In this document: piece after piece, positions 18,160 through 25,362 of the stretch | How positions within the stretch are numbered: position 1 is the stretch's first letter | How the letters are laid out: the number at the start of each line of letters is the position of its first letter | Assembly: GCF_002303885.1 (NCBI RefSeq) | Contig: NZ_MRCM01000003.1 | Coordinates: 124,001-188,000, forward strand | Length of the DNA stretch: 64,000 nucleotides | Direction: 5' to 3' | Source: Flavobacterium sp. ACN2 | GTDB lineage: Bacteria; Bacteroidota; Bacteroidia; Flavobacteriales; Flavobacteriaceae | Notes under the pieces: generated by a model | What the model was told of the DNA's origin: nothing | Databases searched by the model: none | The model's input: the letters and a program-made list of their open reading frames with translations, nothing else | Translations under genes and position numbers: made by a program

Positions 18160-18516
18160 ATGAGAGAAATTGAACAGATATATCATAATAACTTTGGAAT
18201 AGCTTTTTACTGGAAAGATCATAACACTACAATTTCAGACAAAGTGCAATTGGTTTTTAAAGAAACTGGCTTTTACTTTACGGTTCAGGAATTGAATCTT
18301 TTCTGCGATTTGATTGAAGACAGCATGATAGAAAATGCATGTTGCGAAGCATGCGAAATGAAATACTCTTGCCATAAGTTTTTATTGAAAACACCTTGCA
18401 ATTCTATAGACTTAGCTGTAAACATGACCGAATTAAAATCGATTAAAGATTTGGTTGAAGGTTCTTTGTTCAAAATCGAATTAGATGAATATGTCTACGG
18501 AGTTGGCATGAATTAA
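18160..18516 (+). CDS. Hypothetical protein, paralogue B with Cys cluster
   Basis: Soluble protein of 118 residues, the tandem copy of the gene at 17663. About residues 62-74 read ACCEACEMKYSCH, giving four Cys and a His in a short loop that is absent from paralogue A. This is a plausible zinc or iron-sulphur site, but the spacing (CCxxC then CH) does not match a family I know. The fold-defining ends are shared. It lies 84 bp upstream of a seven-haem cytochrome gene on the same strand. Confidence 0.75.
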   Translation: MREIEQIYHNNFGIAFYWKDHNTTISDKVQLVFKETGFYFTVQELNLFCDLIEDSMIENACCEACEMKYSCHKFLLKTPCNSIDLAVNMTELKSIKDLVEGSLFKIELDEYVYGVGMN

Positions 18517-18599
18517 GAAGCATTCTAAATATTTTAACACCATTTTTTCATTATTGAAATATATTTTGATTCAATTCAAAAAAAAGTATATTTACAGCA

Positions 18600-19808
18600 A
18601 TGAAAAAAGCTGCATTTCTATTTACTTTATCACTTCTGGCAATTCTCTTTGTCAGTTGCAACAACAAATCAGAGGAATATATTGATCCGCGCGGAACCGA
18701 TTATGCGGGTTCAGAAAGTTGTATACAATGTCATAAAGTGCAATCAGATATGGCATTCAAAAGTTCACATTTTAAAGCGACCTCTCCAGCAATTTTAGAA
18801 AATGTTTCAGGAGATTTCGATTCTAAAAATCACACCTTCATTTACGATAAAGACACCAAACTAGTCATGGAAAAACGTGGCGACAGTTTATACCAAGTTG
18901 TTTATAAAAACGGTAAAGAAACGGCTAAATATAAATTTGAAATTGTATTTGGAACCAAACACGCGCAAACTTCTGTTTACTGGAAAGACAATAATACTTA
19001 TGAGCTGCCAGTTTCTTTTTATCACTCCATAAACAATTGGGCAACAAGTCCAGGTTTTCCTGCAGACAAGCCGTATTTTGACCGCATGGTAGTAAAAGAT
19101 TGCTATTCGTGCCATGCCTCAAATGCCAGCAGTCGAAGCGTGAATCAAAATTCTGAAGAAAGAAATATGATGTCTATGGATGTTGAAGATATCATCAGAA
19201 AAGAAACAATTGTTTACGGAATTGACTGCGAGCGTTGTCACGGTCCTGCTAAAAAACATGTTGACTTTCATCTTAAAAATCCAAACGTAAAAGTTGCCAA
19301 TAGCATCACGAGTTTTAAAACCTTAAACAGACAGCAAAAACTTGATGCGTGCGCATTATGCCATGCCGGAAATGACGGAATGAAACTAAAATCTCGTTTT
19401 GAGTTTAAACCTGGAGATAATTTATCGGAGTTCTTTCGTGAAACCAAAAGCATTAATGACACAACAAATTTTGATGTTCACGGCAATCAGTATCGATTGA
19501 TGGCACAAAGTAAATGTTTTATAAAAAGCGATAAAATGGATTGCATTACCTGTCATAATCCGCATGAAAATGCTTCTAAAAACTTGGCTTCCTATTCTAA
19601 AATCTGTATGAGCTGTCATCAAGGCTTAAAACATAAAGAAACGACTTTAAAAACAATGCCAGAGAAGTTATTAGCGAGCAATTGTGTAGAATGCCATATG
19701 CCGAAAAAAGCATCAGGAGCAATTAAATTTCAGCTTTCAAACAGTAAACAACTTTCAGAATATATTCTGCGAACGCATAAAATCGGAATTTATCCGAATG
19801 CGAACTAA
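18600..19808 (+). CDS. Seven-haem c-type cytochrome lipoprotein
   Basis: Periplasm-facing electron carrier of 402 residues. A lipoprotein signal ends at LFVSC (Cys near residue 20). Seven CxxCH haem-binding motifs are visible in order: CIQCH, CYSCH, CERCH, CALCH, CITCH, CMSCH and CVECH. The layout resembles cytochrome c554/c-prime family proteins. Two segments between the motifs carry no haem site, notably residues 60-160. There is no oxidase or nitrite reductase gene nearby to define its partner. A TATATTTA element just before the ATG may be its promoter. Confidence 0.88.
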   Translation: MKKAAFLFTLSLLAILFVSCNNKSEEYIDPRGTDYAGSESCIQCHKVQSDMAFKSSHFKATSPAILENVSGDFDSKNHTFIYDKDTKLVMEKRGDSLYQVVYKNGKETAKYKFEIVFGTKHAQTSVYWKDNNTYELPVSFYHSINNWATSPGFPADKPYFDRMVVKDCYSCHASNASSRSVNQNSEERNMMSMDVEDIIRKETIVYGIDCERCHGPAKKHVDFHLKNPNVKVANSITSFKTLNRQQKLDACALCHAGNDGMKLKSRFEFKPGDNLSEFFRETKSINDTTNFDVHGNQYRLMAQSKCFIKSDKMDCITCHNPHENASKNLASYSKICMSCHQGLKHKETTLKTMPEKLLASNCVECHMPKKASGAIKFQLSNSKQLSEYILRTHKIGIYPNAN

Positions 19809-20552
19809 TTACTTTTCGAATTTTTTAAGTTCGAATTTTTCGCCGTCAAAAACACCATAAGTAAAATATCCGATCCAATCGCCAAGATTAACATATTCGG
19901 AGTTTTCTCCAACTGGAATAATCATGGGTAAATGGCGATGTCCGAAAATAAAATAATTGTAATGTTTGGTTTCTAGTTTTCGTTTGGCATACAAAACCAG
20001 CCATTCGTTTTCTTCTCCTAAAAACTTCACGTCTTCGTCACCAGAAATAAGTTTATTTTTGACCGACAAGTATTGCGCCAAACTTACGCCAACATCTGGA
20101 TGCAACCAACGGAAAAGCCATTTTGAAAACGGATTCGTAAATACCTTTTTCATTCTTTTATAACCTTTATCACCAGGACCTTTTCCGTCTCCATGACCAA
20201 TTAAAAAGGTTTTTCCGTTAAAGGTAAATTCTTTATTATCGTGATAAACCGGAATATTCAATTCGGTTTCAAAATAATCATTCATCCAAAGGTCATGATT
20301 ACCGACAAAAAAATAAATCGGAATGCCGCTGTCGCGAATTTCAGCCAGTTTGCCCAAAATTCGAACAAAACCTTTTGGAACAACTGTTTTATATTCAAAC
20401 CAAAAATCAAATAAATCTCCCAATAGAAAAATTGCTTCTGCATCTTCTTTAACCTCATCAAGCCAAGCCACGAATTTCTTTTCACGCGGCAAACTCAATT
20501 CTGGGGTTGGCGCACCAAAATGCTGATCTGAAGCAAAATATATTTTTTTCAT
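19809..20552 (-). CDS. lpxH: UDP-2,3-diacylglucosamine diphosphatase
   Basis: Peripheral membrane metallophosphoesterase that makes lipid X in lipid A synthesis. Metal-binding motifs are in order: FASDQHFG (residues 5-12), LLGDLFDFWFEY, FVGNHDLWM, GHGDGKG and FGHRHLP. The first motif reads DQHFG rather than the DxHLG of E. coli LpxH; the family-typical residues are otherwise kept. Length 247 is normal. The stop codon abuts the stop of the convergent cytochrome gene, with no room for a terminator. Confidence 0.9.
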   Translation of the reverse strand: MKKIYFASDQHFGAPTPELSLPREKKFVAWLDEVKEDAEAIFLLGDLFDFWFEYKTVVPKGFVRILGKLAEIRDSGIPIYFFVGNHDLWMNDYFETELNIPVYHDNKEFTFNGKTFLIGHGDGKGPGDKGYKRMKKVFTNPFSKWLFRWLHPDVGVSLAQYLSVKNKLISGDEDVKFLGEENEWLVLYAKRKLETKHYNYFIFGHRHLPMIIPVGENSEYVNLGDWIGYFTYGVFDGEKFELKKFEK

Positions 20553-20595
20553 TTAGAGTTTTAGATTACTAGACTTCTTAGAATTTTAGACTTTT

Positions 20596-20619
20596 GTCTC
20601 TCTGAGCGAAGTCGAAGAG
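20596..20619. repeat. Half copy of the GAGCGAAGTCGAAG palindrome
   Basis: TCTCTCTGAGCGAAGTCGAAGAG (20596-20618) in the lpxH-queD gap matches one arm of the repeats at 9369 and 30868. No inverted partner is present. Confidence 0.6.
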
Positions 20620-20644
20620 TTTGGAATTTAAAAAAATTGGAGTT

Positions 20645-21097
20645 TTAGATATTATCCGATGCGTACCATTCTGCAAAAGACGATTCTGTTTCCTGAAGTT
20701 TTAATGAGAAAAGAGAAATTCCGGCAGGAAGACGATTTTTAATTCTTTCAGCAAAATCAACCACCATGTTTTCGCTTGTTGGCTGATAATCTACCAAAAT
20801 AACGTGATGCCCGCGGTTTTTCAATTCATTTGCCAATTCGATATGTGGAGTGGTCTGATTAAAAACAGTTGCATGATCAAATTGATCGACGATTTCTTCT
20901 TTTACAATTTTCTTTAGATCAGAAAAGTCAATCACCATTCCGTACTTCACATTCGATCGATCTGTAATTGGCGAACCAATAACGGTTACCGATAATTTAT
21001 AACTGTGTCCGTGAACGTTCTTGCATTTTCCGTCGTAACCGTACAAAGCGTGACCGGTTTCGAAACTAAATTGTTTTGTAATTCTGATATTACTCAT
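20645..21097 (-). CDS. queD: 6-carboxytetrahydropterin synthase
   Basis: Cytosolic zinc enzyme that converts dihydroneopterin triphosphate to 6-carboxytetrahydropterin for queuosine synthesis. The zinc and catalytic residues are visible: FSFETGHAL (His), KCKNVHGHSY (catalytic Cys and zinc His pair), and HATVFN and TSENMV further on. Length 150 is normal for QueD or PTPS. I prefer QueD over eukaryotic-type PTPS on bacterial context. It is third in a leftward series with the enoyl-CoA hydratase and lpxH. Confidence 0.92.
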   Translation of the reverse strand: MSNIRITKQFSFETGHALYGYDGKCKNVHGHSYKLSVTVIGSPITDRSNVKYGMVIDFSDLKKIVKEEIVDQFDHATVFNQTTPHIELANELKNRGHHVILVDYQPTSENMVVDFAERIKNRLPAGISLFSLKLQETESSFAEWYASDNI

Positions 21098-21130
21098 CGA
21101 TTTTTAATTTTAAGCTTGCAAATTTACAAA

Positions 21131-21307
21131 TTAATTGCCGTTTTTAGCTCTTTTTTTAGCACGAGTATACATCCACAAAGCAATTCCGCCCAAAACTAGA
21201 AACGGAATGAAAGATCCAATGACAACGCCAATTTGATAACCGCTGTCTGGAGCATCTTTAATTTTCTCTGCAATGTCAACTTTTTGCATTAACGAAATAA
21301 TAGTCAT
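21131..21307 (-). CDS. Small single-helix membrane protein
   Basis: Protein of 58 residues using the ATG at 21307 (a TTG two codons earlier is unlikely). A 20-residue hydrophobic helix (IGVVIGSFIPFLVLGGIALWM) spans about residues 25-45, with a charged soluble N-terminus (KVDIAEKIKDA) and a basic tail RAKKRAKNGN that would stay cytoplasmic. I cannot assign a function. It lies 33 bp upstream of queD on the same strand. Confidence 0.6.
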   Translation of the reverse strand: MTIISLMQKVDIAEKIKDAPDSGYQIGVVIGSFIPFLVLGGIALWMYTRAKKRAKNGN

Positions 21308-21397
21308 GTTCAATAATTTATATAGTGAAAATTTGATTTTAAAATATTTTTCAAAGCTATGCCCCTATTTTTCTAAAATCAATGACTTATATCATAC

Positions 21398-22162
21398 CTA
21401 TTTTTTAAACTGCAACAAAGCGTTTTTAGTAAAATCAGACAAAACGAGTTTACCTGTAATGGCAGCACGTTCAAACAAAAGAGATTCCCATTGTTCTGTT
21501 CCTTCCCAAATAATCTTTTTCATTTCGTACAAAGCTTCAGGATTATATGAACTTAGCTTTTTCGCAAAACTTTCTACTTCAGCATCCAGATTTTCGGCGT
21601 TGTATAAAACCGAAAAAAGTCCCTTTTCAAAAGCCCAATTTGCCGATTTCCATTCATGAGCCGCTAATGTCATTTCCGTCATTGCTGTTTTTCCTATTTT
21701 TCTGGAAACTGCTGGTTCAATTACAAATGGTCCAATTCCGATTGCTAATTCTGATAGTTTAATATCGCTTTGAAAAGTTGCAAATACATAATCGCAAGCC
21801 GAAATAATTCCGACACCGCCTCCAACAGCTTTTCCTTGTACGCGTCCAATTATAATTTTGTTGCAATTTCGCATCGCATTCAGCAAATGAGCAAAACCTG
21901 AAAAGAATTCAATTCCTTGTTCTTCATTTTCAACTTTTAAAAGTTCATCAAAAGAAGCTCCTGAACAAAACGTTTTTTCTCCTTCGCTTTTTAAAATAAT
22001 AACCGAAACTTCTTCATTTCGACTTAAAGAATTAATTTCAGCTGTAAGTCTATTTAATAATTCACGCGGAAAAGAATTACTTGCAGGATGACCAAATTGC
22101 ACAGTTGCAATATTATTTTGAAAAGAAGTTTCTAAGCTTCCATTTGTATTTTCTAGGCTCAT
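21398..22162 (-). CDS. Enoyl-CoA hydratase/isomerase family protein
   Basis: Crotonase-fold enzyme of 254 residues acting on acyl-CoA thioesters. The oxyanion-hole segments are visible as FCSGASFDEL near residue 66 and GKAVGGGVGIISACDY near residue 110. The catalytic acidic residues of hydratases are not clearly preserved: the second loop reads ELAIGIGPFVIEP, in which one acidic residue appears lost. Exact reaction (hydration, isomerisation or other) is open. It heads the leftward series with the 58-aa protein, queD and lpxH. Confidence 0.85.
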   Translation of the reverse strand: MSLENTNGSLETSFQNNIATVQFGHPASNSFPRELLNRLTAEINSLSRNEEVSVIILKSEGEKTFCSGASFDELLKVENEEQGIEFFSGFAHLLNAMRNCNKIIIGRVQGKAVGGGVGIISACDYVFATFQSDIKLSELAIGIGPFVIEPAVSRKIGKTAMTEMTLAAHEWKSANWAFEKGLFSVLYNAENLDAEVESFAKKLSSYNPEALYEMKKIIWEGTEQWESLLFERAAITGKLVLSDFTKNALLQFKK

Positions 22163-22267
22163 AAAAATTACATTTAAAGGTAAAGTTACGCTTTTGAAAA
22201 ATAATTCTTTTGAAACTTCTGGAAATTTGTTTTTTGAGAATTAATTGACTTTATTTGTTAGCACTTT

Positions 22268-22342
22268 GGGGGATTAGCTCATTTGGCTAGAATATCCCCA
22301 TTAGGAATCGGGAGGGTGACAGTTCAAATCTAGTATTCTTCA
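22268..22342 (+). pseudogene. Degenerate tRNA-Ala-like copy
   Basis: A 75-nt copy of the intact tRNA-Ala at 22352. The acceptor, D arm and most of the T arm are kept, but the anticodon arm is ATCCCCATTAGGAATCGGGAG and cannot make a normal 5-bp stem with a 7-nt loop. The T-arm stem also has mismatches (ACAGTTCAAATCTAGT). It is very unlikely to be charged. The CACAAATAAA 3' flank is shared with the intact copy. Confidence 0.7.
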
Positions 22343-22351
22343 CAAATAAAC

Positions 22352-22425
22352 GGGGGATTAGCTCATTTGGCTAGAGTACTTGCCTGGCAGGCAAGGGGTG
22401 ACCGGTTCGAATCCGGTATTCTCCA
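22352..22425 (+). tRNA. tRNA-Ala (anticodon GGC)
   Basis: A 74-nt cloverleaf folds throughout: acceptor stem GGGGGAT with ATTCTCC including the G3:U70 pair that identifies tRNA-Ala, D arm, anticodon stem CTTGC/GCAAG around the loop CTGGCAG, and T stem CCGG/CCGG around TTCGAAT. The discriminator base is A and the CCA end is not encoded. It is the middle of three related units. Confidence 0.93.
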
Positions 22426-22436
22426 CAAATAATTTA

Positions 22437-22478
22437 AAAATACCCAAGCAGATACTGATTCTGTTTGGGTATTTTTTT
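22437..22478 (+). terminator. Terminator after tRNA-Ala
   Basis: AAAATACCCAA pairs with TTTGGGTATTTT around an AT-rich loop, followed by a T run. It lies just before the GIY-YIG start codon. Confidence 0.75.
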
Positions 22479-22491
22479 TAGTACACATTTT

Positions 22492-22740
22492 ATGTTTTAT
22501 ATCTACATCATATATTCAAAAACCTTAGACAAATACTATGTTGGTTCCTGCCAAAATATTGAACAGCGTTTAAAAGATCATTTAAATAGCAGAAGTAAAT
22601 TCACAAAAGTTGTCAAAGATTGGGTATTAAAATATTCAGAAACATTTGCTACCAGAAGTGAAGCTTATCAAAGAGAATTACAAATAAAAAAAATGAAAAG
22701 TCGGAAATACATTGAAACCCTAATAGAAACAAAAGGCTAG
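22492..22740 (+). CDS. GIY-YIG endonuclease domain protein
   Basis: Single-domain nuclease of 82 residues starting at the ATG at 22492. The hallmarks are visible: YIYIIYS near residues 3-9 and YYVGSC near 16-21, then the catalytic Arg in IEQRLKDH, and a Glu in QRELQIKK. This length is that of the UPF0213-like group. The stop codon TAG lies inside a tRNA fragment (the final codons GGC TAG equal the tRNA D-loop bases GGCTAG). It is flanked by tRNA-Ala sequences on both sides and may be a mobile passenger. Confidence 0.85.
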   Translation: MFYIYIIYSKTLDKYYVGSCQNIEQRLKDHLNSRSKFTKVVKDWVLKYSETFATRSEAYQRELQIKKMKSRKYIETLIETKG

Positions 22741-22790
22741 AGTATCCCGATGCATCGGGAAGGTGACCGGTTCGAATCCGGTATTCTCCA
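22735..22790 (+). pseudogene. 3' fragment of a tRNA-Ala-like unit
   Basis: Fifty-six nucleotides equal to the tRNA-Ala from the D loop to the 3' end, but with anticodon arm TATCCCGATGCATCGGGA. The first 18 bases of a tRNA are missing and replaced by the GIY-YIG coding region. The 36-nt stretch 22762-22797 is identical to 22397-22432 of the intact gene. Not functional. Confidence 0.75.
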
Positions 22791-22797
22791 CAAATAA

Positions 22798-22838
22798 AAA
22801 CCCCTTGTAAATTTAATTTTACAAGGGGTTCATTTTTA
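22798..22838. terminator. Bidirectional terminator
   Basis: AACCCCTTGTAAA pairs with TTTACAAGGGGTT around a 6-nt AT loop. It ends the GIY-YIG transcript and, read leftward, the 58-aa gene at 22850. Confidence 0.8.
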
Positions 22839-22849
22839 GATTTTCTAAT

Positions 22850-23026
22850 TTATTTCTCATTCGCAGCATCATCTGCATCAACTCTATCTTTCTCAGCTTT
22901 TTTAAAATCGTTGTTCAGCAAATTTTCCAATTTCTTTTTCTCCCACTGATTTTTTCTGATTGTTAGCACAACAAGAATAACTACCAATATTGCTACAATC
23001 GCTATTATGTTCCAATTGATATCCAT
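22850..23026 (-). CDS. Small single-helix membrane protein
   Basis: Protein of 58 residues from the ATG at 23026. An N-terminal helix (about residues 5-21, IIAIVAILVVILVVLTI) is followed by a highly charged cytoplasmic tail of helical character (KKKLENLLNNDFKKAEKDRVDADD). The frame extends to 23071 but the added residues would put charges and a second segment before the helix. I know no function. It ends at the hairpin 22798-22838. Confidence 0.55.
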   Translation of the reverse strand: MDINWNIIAIVAILVVILVVLTIRKNQWEKKKLENLLNNDFKKAEKDRVDADDAANEK

Positions 23027-23163
23027 AATTAAATTTTTAATTAAAAGTAAATAATTAAAAATATCTTTCATGTTATCAAACAGTTAAGTATTTTATTTTT
23101 TAATAGAACCTATTTTGATGCAATTATATTCTTTGAAAGATATTTCTTTAAAAAACTGTTTTC

Positions 23164-23171
23164 TATTTTTG
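23164..23171 (+). promoter_or_regulatory. -7 box upstream of the membrane-protein pair
   Basis: TATTTTTG, matching TAnnTTTG, 55 bp upstream of the ATG at 23226. Confidence 0.4.
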
Positions 23172-23225
23172 CATGAGACAAAATTCAAAACACGCTATTT
23201 TTAATAGTTTATCAAACATTTCCAA

Positions 23226-23669
23226 ATGGATCAAACCTTCAAACACAAAATATTCTCATTCATAAAGAAACCTCTTATAATTGCAGTTTTACTTTTCGTT
23301 TTTACTTTAATTGAAATATATTGGGCAATGGGAAGCTTTTCTGACAAAATATCAAGTGGCTGTTTAGATTGTTCTTTTTTTGACGATGCTTATTTAATGA
23401 CTTTATTTTCTACTGTTTTCTTATCCATAGTTTTTCTGGCTCTTTCATTTATTAAAAACAGTAATCTAAAAATTATACTTCAATTACTAATCTTAATTAC
23501 TGTTTGGTTTTTCTGGAATTACACCATTTTTGTAGATCGAGAATCTGCTTGGAGCACTTATCTATTTAAAGAAGAAATAAGGTATACTTTTAAATTTTCC
23601 TTCCTTCCTATTTCAATTTTATCTATTGTTACAGTATTTACTTTAAACTATATCTCAAGAAAATTATGA
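23226..23669 (+). CDS. Hypothetical membrane protein
   Basis: 147 residues with four predicted transmembrane helices near residues 15-35, 52-75, 80-103 and 118-140. The second loop holds Cys-Leu-Asp-Cys (GCLDC) in a region predicted to face the periplasm. No family match is recognised. The stop codon overlaps the next gene's start by four bases (ATGA), so the two are translated together. Confidence 0.65.
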   Translation: MDQTFKHKIFSFIKKPLIIAVLLFVFTLIEIYWAMGSFSDKISSGCLDCSFFDDAYLMTLFSTVFLSIVFLALSFIKNSNLKIILQLLILITVWFFWNYTIFVDRESAWSTYLFKEEIRYTFKFSFLPISILSIVTVFTLNYISRKL

Positions 23670-24256
23670 GTTCTGGCAAAAAAATACTTTTACGAATCTA
23701 TTTCATTATCTGGGCACTTTTTTTGCTGGACTGCCTTTTATATTACTTTAAAGAAATTAGTCTTCGTGGTTATTATAGCGATGTAGTTTTATCATGGCTC
23801 TGGCTGATAAGCAACTTTGTAATAATTATTGTTTTTTGGAAAAAACTCTTGGCAAAACTTCTTTTGGCAACAATAATTGTAACATTTGCTATTAGCATTA
23901 TTGCTATGATGCTTCCTTTTTTCGCCTTATTGCTTTCAAGCACATCTTTAGGTTTGTACCAAAATAAAGATTTGAATAAAAATTACAGAGCGCAAATTGT
24001 GGGTTACAGTGCGATGGGCCATCCGTGGCTGGAAGTAATTGAGAAGAAAGGATTATTCGAAAAACGAATTATCAAATGCACCGACTCTCAGCTTATGAAT
24101 GATAATTTGAACATCAAAATCAGAACGGCAAAAGATATCATTTTTAGAAGTGAAAATGCCACGACAATAACGCTCACTTTATTTTACGGAGGACCAAACA
24201 AAACCGTTACTTTTGATAAAAACACAGGAAAAATTACTGCAGTAAAAAACAATTAA
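23666..24256 (+). CDS. Hypothetical membrane protein
   Basis: 196 residues. Residues 10-100 contain about three membrane helices, and the C-terminal half is a soluble domain, with a strand-rich pattern (AQIVGYSAMGHPWLEVIEK, later TVTFDKNTGKI). It is coupled by a four-base overlap to the upstream four-helix protein, suggesting a two-component membrane complex. No function known. Confidence 0.65.
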   Translation: MSSGKKILLRIYFIIWALFLLDCLLYYFKEISLRGYYSDVVLSWLWLISNFVIIIVFWKKLLAKLLLATIIVTFAISIIAMMLPFFALLLSSTSLGLYQNKDLNKNYRAQIVGYSAMGHPWLEVIEKKGLFEKRIIKCTDSQLMNDNLNIKIRTAKDIIFRSENATTITLTLFYGGPNKTVTFDKNTGKITAVKNN

Positions 24257-24284
24257 TTTTATAATTACTTAAAAAACTAACTAT

Positions 24285-24716
24285 ATGCGTCACTTAAAAT
24301 TTCTATTTCTTGCATTTTTGCTAATACTTTCTTTTAAAGGCATTTGCCAAGACAAAATTTCACAACAAGTACTCGAACGTTTAAAAGCACAGCAAACCTC
24401 TTGGAACAATGGCGATCTCGAAGGTTACCTCGATTTTTATGCTCTCGTAGATTCTGTTCGAATGATTTACAGTGCTGGTGTGGTATACGGAAAAAACAAT
24501 ATTGCCGATTTCTTCAAAAAACACTGGCCGAAAGAGAGAATGGGAAAATTAACTATGACCGATTTTGTTGTTGAACCACTTTCTAAAAAAGATGCTTTTG
24601 TAAGCGCAAAATTTAATGTCGAAGCTCCAAATGGCAAAAACAGTTCTGGTAACTTTTCAGGAATAATGCGAAAAATAAATGGCGTTTGGTATTTGTATGT
24701 TGACCATTCGGGATAA
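24285..24716 (+). CDS. SnoaL-like/NTF2-fold secreted protein
   Basis: 143 residues. A signal peptide ends near residue 21 (FKGICQ). The remainder has the DUF4440/SnoaL pattern: an N-terminal helix, WNNGDLEGYLDFY, and a conserved strand GVVYGKNNIADFFKKHW. Such domains bind small molecules or catalyse ring or isomerase reactions, but the active-site residues cannot be named here. It lies 28 bp after the preceding membrane protein and may share its transcript. Confidence 0.78.
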   Translation: MRHLKFLFLAFLLILSFKGICQDKISQQVLERLKAQQTSWNNGDLEGYLDFYALVDSVRMIYSAGVVYGKNNIADFFKKHWPKERMGKLTMTDFVVEPLSKKDAFVSAKFNVEAPNGKNSSGNFSGIMRKINGVWYLYVDHSG

Positions 24717-24721
24717 AATAA

Positions 24722-24750
24722 TAAAGCCGCTCAGTTGAGCGGCTTTATTA
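24722..24750 (+). terminator. Terminator after the SnoaL-like gene
   Basis: AAGCCGCTCA pairs with TGAGCGGCTT, a GC-rich stem of ten bases, followed by a T-rich run. Confidence 0.85.
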
Positions 24751-24777
24751 TTTATTCTTTTTGCATGGGCTGTATAA

Positions 24778-25026
24778 TCAGTTTTCCTTCATTACTGTTA
24801 CCGCAACAGGTTCATCTATTAAAAATCCAGCTTCTTTGAGCCAATTACCGCACAAACGTATCTGCGGTACAATTACAGGCTGAGTTTTATACATGCCTAT
24901 AGAGCGCGAAAGCCTATAAAATGCATAAGTTTTCATTCGCCTAATTGATAATACTTTTGAGGTTTTTTCGATTTTAGAAGTTGTAGTTCCTACCTCTTTA
25001 CTGCTTGTTTTTTCTGTGTAAGTCAT
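24778..25026 (-). CDS. SymE-family type I toxin
   Basis: 82 residues. The C-terminal 40 residues carry the SymE signature: VPQIRLCGNWLKEAGF, then a DEPVAVTV strand. E. coli SymE is an SOS-induced, AbrB-like protein that condenses nucleoids or cleaves RNA when its antisense RNA SymR fails. The N-terminus here is Ser/Thr/Lys-rich and unlike the E. coli form. The start-codon region 25016-25025 has a perfect 10-bp complement in the leader at 25077-25086, so translation may be blocked by RNA structure. Confidence 0.72.
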   Translation of the reverse strand: MTYTEKTSSKEVGTTTSKIEKTSKVLSIRRMKTYAFYRLSRSIGMYKTQPVIVPQIRLCGNWLKEAGFLIDEPVAVTVMKEN

Positions 25027-25221
25027 TTCAGAAATTTTTTAGCCGGCCAAAAAAATACGGTTTCAGCCTTTCCCGTTGACTTACACCTTTAGAGGGCAGT
25101 GGGCGCATTAACGCACCACACGGGGGTACCGAAAACCGCATATTTATTAGGGCAGATAAAAAATCCGCCTTATTGTGGCAAAGTAATCGCCCTACAAAAG
25201 ATGTAAGTCGCAACAAATGTA
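25027..25221 (-). ncRNA. Structured leader of symE (possible regulatory RNA)
   Basis: This stretch is near half G+C, richer than its AT-rich surroundings, and has no convincing ORF. On the minus strand it starts just after a -7 match (TACATTTG, plus positions 25214-25221). The 5' copy GACTTACA (25209-25202) and the start-codon copy TGACTTACAC (25025-25016) can each pair with the same segment GTGTAAGTCA (25086-25077). It could be a switch controlling symE, or the locus of a plus-strand antisense RNA. No alignment or fold was run. Confidence 0.4.
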
Positions 25222-25362
25222 ACGAAAAAGCTTCCTTTTATTTGTAAGAAAAAAGATAAAAACAAGTTTTAAAACTTATCCAAGCGTTAAACTTTTGATT
25301 TTCAAATTCAAACAAATTAAAGTACTTTCGTACATAGCGAAATCCAAAATCAAATTTAAATA

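Noticed and set aside
25028..25216. A 62-codon open frame in the symE leader
   Set aside because: It has no family resemblance and is rich in Arg, Pro, Leu and Phe as expected from translated structured RNA. I treat it as a shadow of the leader.
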